Below, in pieces: positions 5,924 to 7,779 of a stretch of DNA of 7,779 nucleotides. The notes below the pieces were generated by a model. The model had not been told where the DNA came from. It worked only from the letters and a program-made list of their open reading frames with translations, and did not search any database. This stretch comes from Candidatus Rokuibacteriota bacterium (GTDB lineage Bacteria > JAUVQV01). The stretch lies in assembly GCA_030597995.1 (NCBI GenBank), contig JAUVQV010000030.1, positions 1-7,779 on the forward strand, read 5' to 3'. Position 1 is the first letter of the stretch. Each line of letters opens with the position of its first letter. A program made the translations under genes and the position numbers.

Positions 5924-7129
5924 CTAAATATTTCGGATCAAGTGCCCCATTTTCGACTTCTTGGTGCGGAGGTAGTTCCTGTTTTTCCGGCGGGGATGGA
6001 TTTCTATGGGGACTCTCTCCACCACACTCAATTGATACCCTTCGATACCAACGATCTTTTTGGGATTGTTGGTCATCAACCGGAGTTGGTGTAGGCCGAG
6101 GTCGACGAGGATTTGGGCACCGATCCCGTAGTCACGAAGATCGGGCTTGAAACCGAGTTCGACGTTGGCCTGGACAGTATCCAGCCCCCGGTCCTGAAGT
6201 TCGTAGGCCCGGAGCTTATTGAGGAGTCCGATCCCACGCCCTTCCTGCCGCATATAGAGGAGGACTCCACGCTTCTCACGGTGTATCATCGCAAGGGCGT
6301 GATGCAACTGCTCCCCGCAGTCGCAGCGGTGTGATCCGAAGACATCGCCGGTCAGACATTCAGAGTGCACCCTGACCAGAACACGGTCTCTCGCTCCGAA
6401 GGAGCCCTTCACCATCGCCAAATGCTGGCAGATATCAACGTCATTCTCGTAGATGATGGCCCGGAATTCCCCAAACTGGCTGGTCGGAATGGTCGTTTCG
6501 GCGGCCCGGCGGATGAGCGATTCATTCCGCATCCGGTACTTGATTAGATCTGAGATAGTGCCGATCTTGAGCCCGTGTTTCCGGGCGAAGCGCTTCAGAT
6601 CCGGCAGGCGGGCCATGCTGCCGTCATCATTCATGATTTCACAGATTACGCCGGCCGGAATGAGACCAGACAGACGCGCCAAGTCCACCGAGCCTTCCGT
6701 TTGCCCTGCCCTCTTGAGAACCCCTCCAGGGGCAGCCTTGAGGGGGAAGATGTGTCCCGGCCGGACCAGGTCTTCAGGGCGGCAGCCGGGGTCGATCGCA
6801 GCCAAGGTGGTGGTGGCCCGGTCGGCGGCGGAGATTCCGGTTGTCACACCTCGCCGGGCCTCGATAGACACCGTGAAAGCGGTGCCGTAGTGAGCGGTAT
6901 TGTCGTTGACCATGGGGGGGAGCCCCAGTTGTTTGACCTTTTCTTCTTCCAGAGAAAGGCAAATCAGCCCCCGTCCGTGCTTGGCCATGAAGTTGATGGC
7001 TTCCGGGGTCACCTTCTCGGCCGCCATAGTCAGGTCCCCTTCGTTTTCCCGATCGGCATCGTCGGTCAGGATGACCATCCTTCCCTGGCGAATGTCTTCA
7101 ATCATTTCTTCAACAGCGGCTATTGACAT
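5924..7129 (-). CDS. ribBA: Bifunctional DHBP synthase / GTP cyclohydrolase II
   Basis: RibBA opens both branches of riboflavin synthesis: ribulose 5-phosphate to 3,4-dihydroxy-2-butanone 4-phosphate (N-terminal half) and GTP to the 2,5-diaminopyrimidine (C-terminal half). The RibB part (about 1-200) shows [11 protein letters not shown] (23-33), [14 protein letters not shown] (94-107) and RPGHIFPL (123-130). The usual GHTEA motif is GQTEG, with Q143 in place of the metal-binding His. The RibA part (about 205-401) keeps the zinc cysteines C258, C269 and C271, RQEGRGIGL (294-302), YGIGAQIL and LMTNNPKK, so it looks active. ATG at 7129 gives 401 residues beginning [16 protein letters not shown], which aligns with family N-termini. 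The open frame continues upstream, but that extension overlaps ribE and looks non-native. It starts 41 bp after the ribE stop. Confidence 0.95.
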   Translation of the reverse strand: MSIAAVEEMIEDIRQGRMVILTDDADRENEGDLTMAAEKVTPEAINFMAKHGRGLICLSLEEEKVKQLGLPPMVNDNTAHYGTAFTVSIEARRGVTTGISAADRATTTLAAIDPGCRPEDLVRPGHIFPLKAAPGGVLKRAGQTEGSVDLARLSGLIPAGVICEIMNDDGSMARLPDLKRFARKHGLKIGTISDLIKYRMRNESLIRRAAETTIPTSQFGEFRAIIYENDVDICQHLAMVKGSFGARDRVLVRVHSECLTGDVFGSHRCDCGEQLHHALAMIHREKRGVLLYMRQEGRGIGLLNKLRAYELQDRGLDTVQANVELGFKPDLRDYGIGAQILVDLGLHQLRLMTNNPKKIVGIEGYQLSVVERVPIEIHPRRKNRNYLRTKKSKMGHLIRNI

Positions 7130-7170
7130 GTCCTCTTTATCCTTGTCCGGAAAGAGTTCCAGAGGGAGAG

Positions 7171-7779
7171 TTAATCCTCTCCCCTGGCGCGTGAAAACAT
7201 CCCCGTTCTCTCCCCACTTCTTTCCGCGGTGAATTTCTTCACCAGTTTGGCGAGATAGTCGGCTTCCAAATTTACACCCTGGCCTGCCTTTTTCCTGGCC
7301 AGGGTCGTGCGGGACTGAGTTTCCGGGATCAGAAAAATCCGGAAAACATCCCCGGCAATGTCTCCCACGGTGAGGCTGATGCCGTCGACGGCTATCGAAC
7401 CTTTGAGAACAAGTAATTCTATGATATTTATTGGCGCCTGGATACCCATCTCCAGGCCGCCGCTTCCCGCCTGCCGTCGGCAAATCCTTCCCAATCCGTC
7501 CACATGACCGAGAACGATGTGTCCCCCCAGAGGATCAGATGCCGAAACAGGCCGCTCCAGATTCACTTGATCTCCCGCCTTTACACTACCCAAAGTTGTC
7601 CTGCGCTGCGTTTCGCTTAAAATATCAGAAGAAAAAAAACCCTTATTGACCTCTGCAGCCGTCAGACATACCCCGTCAACGGCAATGGAATCTCTCGGGC
7701 AAAGTTGCCCTAGGCTGGCATCGAATGAAACCTCCAACCGGCGATAGGCCCCTCGGCGGACCGCCTTTCGGATCACACC
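7171..7779 (-). CDS. ribE: Riboflavin synthase alpha chain, 5' end missing
   Basis: Riboflavin synthase dismutates two lumazine molecules to riboflavin and the RibH substrate pyrimidine. 202 residues are visible, in two repeated lumazine-binding domains. The first has [27 protein letters not shown] and [11 protein letters not shown]. The second repeats this as [22 protein letters not shown] and [10 protein letters not shown]; the family usually has IPHT where this copy has IPET. The frame is open through the right edge. The first visible residues G-V-I-R-K align a few residues inside the usual MFTGIIEE-x-G start, so about nine codons are missing. The GTG at 7776 is therefore an internal valine, not the start. 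It is followed by ribBA after 41 bp. The symbol ribC is used for this enzyme in some organisms. Confidence 0.93.
   Translation of the reverse strand, partial: GVIRKAVRRGAYRRLEVSFDASLGQLCPRDSIAVDGVCLTAAEVNKGFFSSDILSETQRRTTLGSVKAGDQVNLERPVSASDPLGGHIVLGHVDGLGRICRRQAGSGGLEMGIQAPINIIELLVLKGSIAVDGISLTVGDIAGDVFRIFLIPETQSRTTLARKKAGQGVNLEADYLAKLVKKFTAERSGERTGMFSRARGED

Noticed and set aside
5877..5924. Longer ribH from GTG 5924, overlapping the ribBA stop
   Set aside because: It would add 16 residues not typical of the family, whereas ATG 5876 has a strong Shine-Dalgarno sequence 6 nt upstream.
5924..6515. RibA half of RibBA as a degenerate RibX-type domain
   Set aside because: The zinc cysteines and the [15 protein letters not shown] and TNNPKK motifs are all intact.
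7130..7483. N-terminal extension of RibBA upstream of 7129
   Set aside because: It overlaps ribE in another frame and reads as low-quality Arg/Gly/His-rich protein. Family N-termini match the start at 7129.
7774..7776. GTG as the start of riboflavin synthase
   Set aside because: Alignment to the family places this valine several residues inside the protein; the true MFTGI-type start should lie beyond the window.
5403..7779. FMN riboswitch controlling the rib genes
   Set aside because: Gaps within the rib genes are only 12-47 bp, too short for the element; any such leader would lie upstream of the window.

Overview
This window is a tightly packed bacterial housekeeping operon. Every supported gene lies on the minus strand, so transcription runs from the right end of the window to the left. 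In transcription order: ribE (riboflavin synthase, first codons missing at the right edge), ribBA, ribH, nusB, a class III nucleotidyl cyclase gene, a HIT-family (Ap4A phosphorylase-like) gene, era, recO, and a DUF502 membrane-protein gene whose 3' end meets the left edge. No rRNA, tRNA, CRISPR, insertion sequence or transposase was seen. The sequence is moderately GC-rich. The rib-nusB order, the bifunctional RibBA with its GQTEG variant, and the HIT-era-recO order recall Deltaproteobacteria (Desulfobacterota and relatives). That placement is inferred from recall of gene order and motifs, not from a tree.

Region by region: 7779-5403 holds three riboflavin genes. RibBA supplies both branch precursors (the ribulose-5-phosphate-derived four-carbon unit and the first GTP-derived pyrimidine), RibH makes lumazine, and RibE dismutates lumazine to riboflavin. 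RibD is not in the window and may lie upstream. 5390-4953 is nusB, a transcription antitermination and rRNA processing factor. 4947-3091 is the least ordinary gene: a soluble-looking protein with about 360 unrecognised N-terminal residues and a C-terminal cyclase domain that keeps all six catalytic and base-recognition positions but carries a long internal insertion. After a 121-bp gap come the HIT gene, era (4-bp overlap) and recO (11-bp gap). Downstream of recO are an inverted repeat and a good sigma70-type promoter, then the DUF502 gene, which starts at TTG behind a strong Shine-Dalgarno sequence.

Most neighbours are 5 to 47 bp apart or overlap, so translation is probably coupled. At least three starts are not ATG: GTG for the cyclase, GTG preferred for era, and TTG for DUF502.

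The first ~77 bases look unreliable. Positions 1-62 contain no T, and the encoded protein there diverges from the expected DUF502 C-terminus in a way that fits T being read as A. I see no convincing undescribed system. The points most worth following are the cyclase gene embedded in a housekeeping operon, the promoter and inverted repeat before DUF502, a 10-base homopolymer inside nusB, and the His-to-Gln change in the DHBP synthase motif of RibBA.
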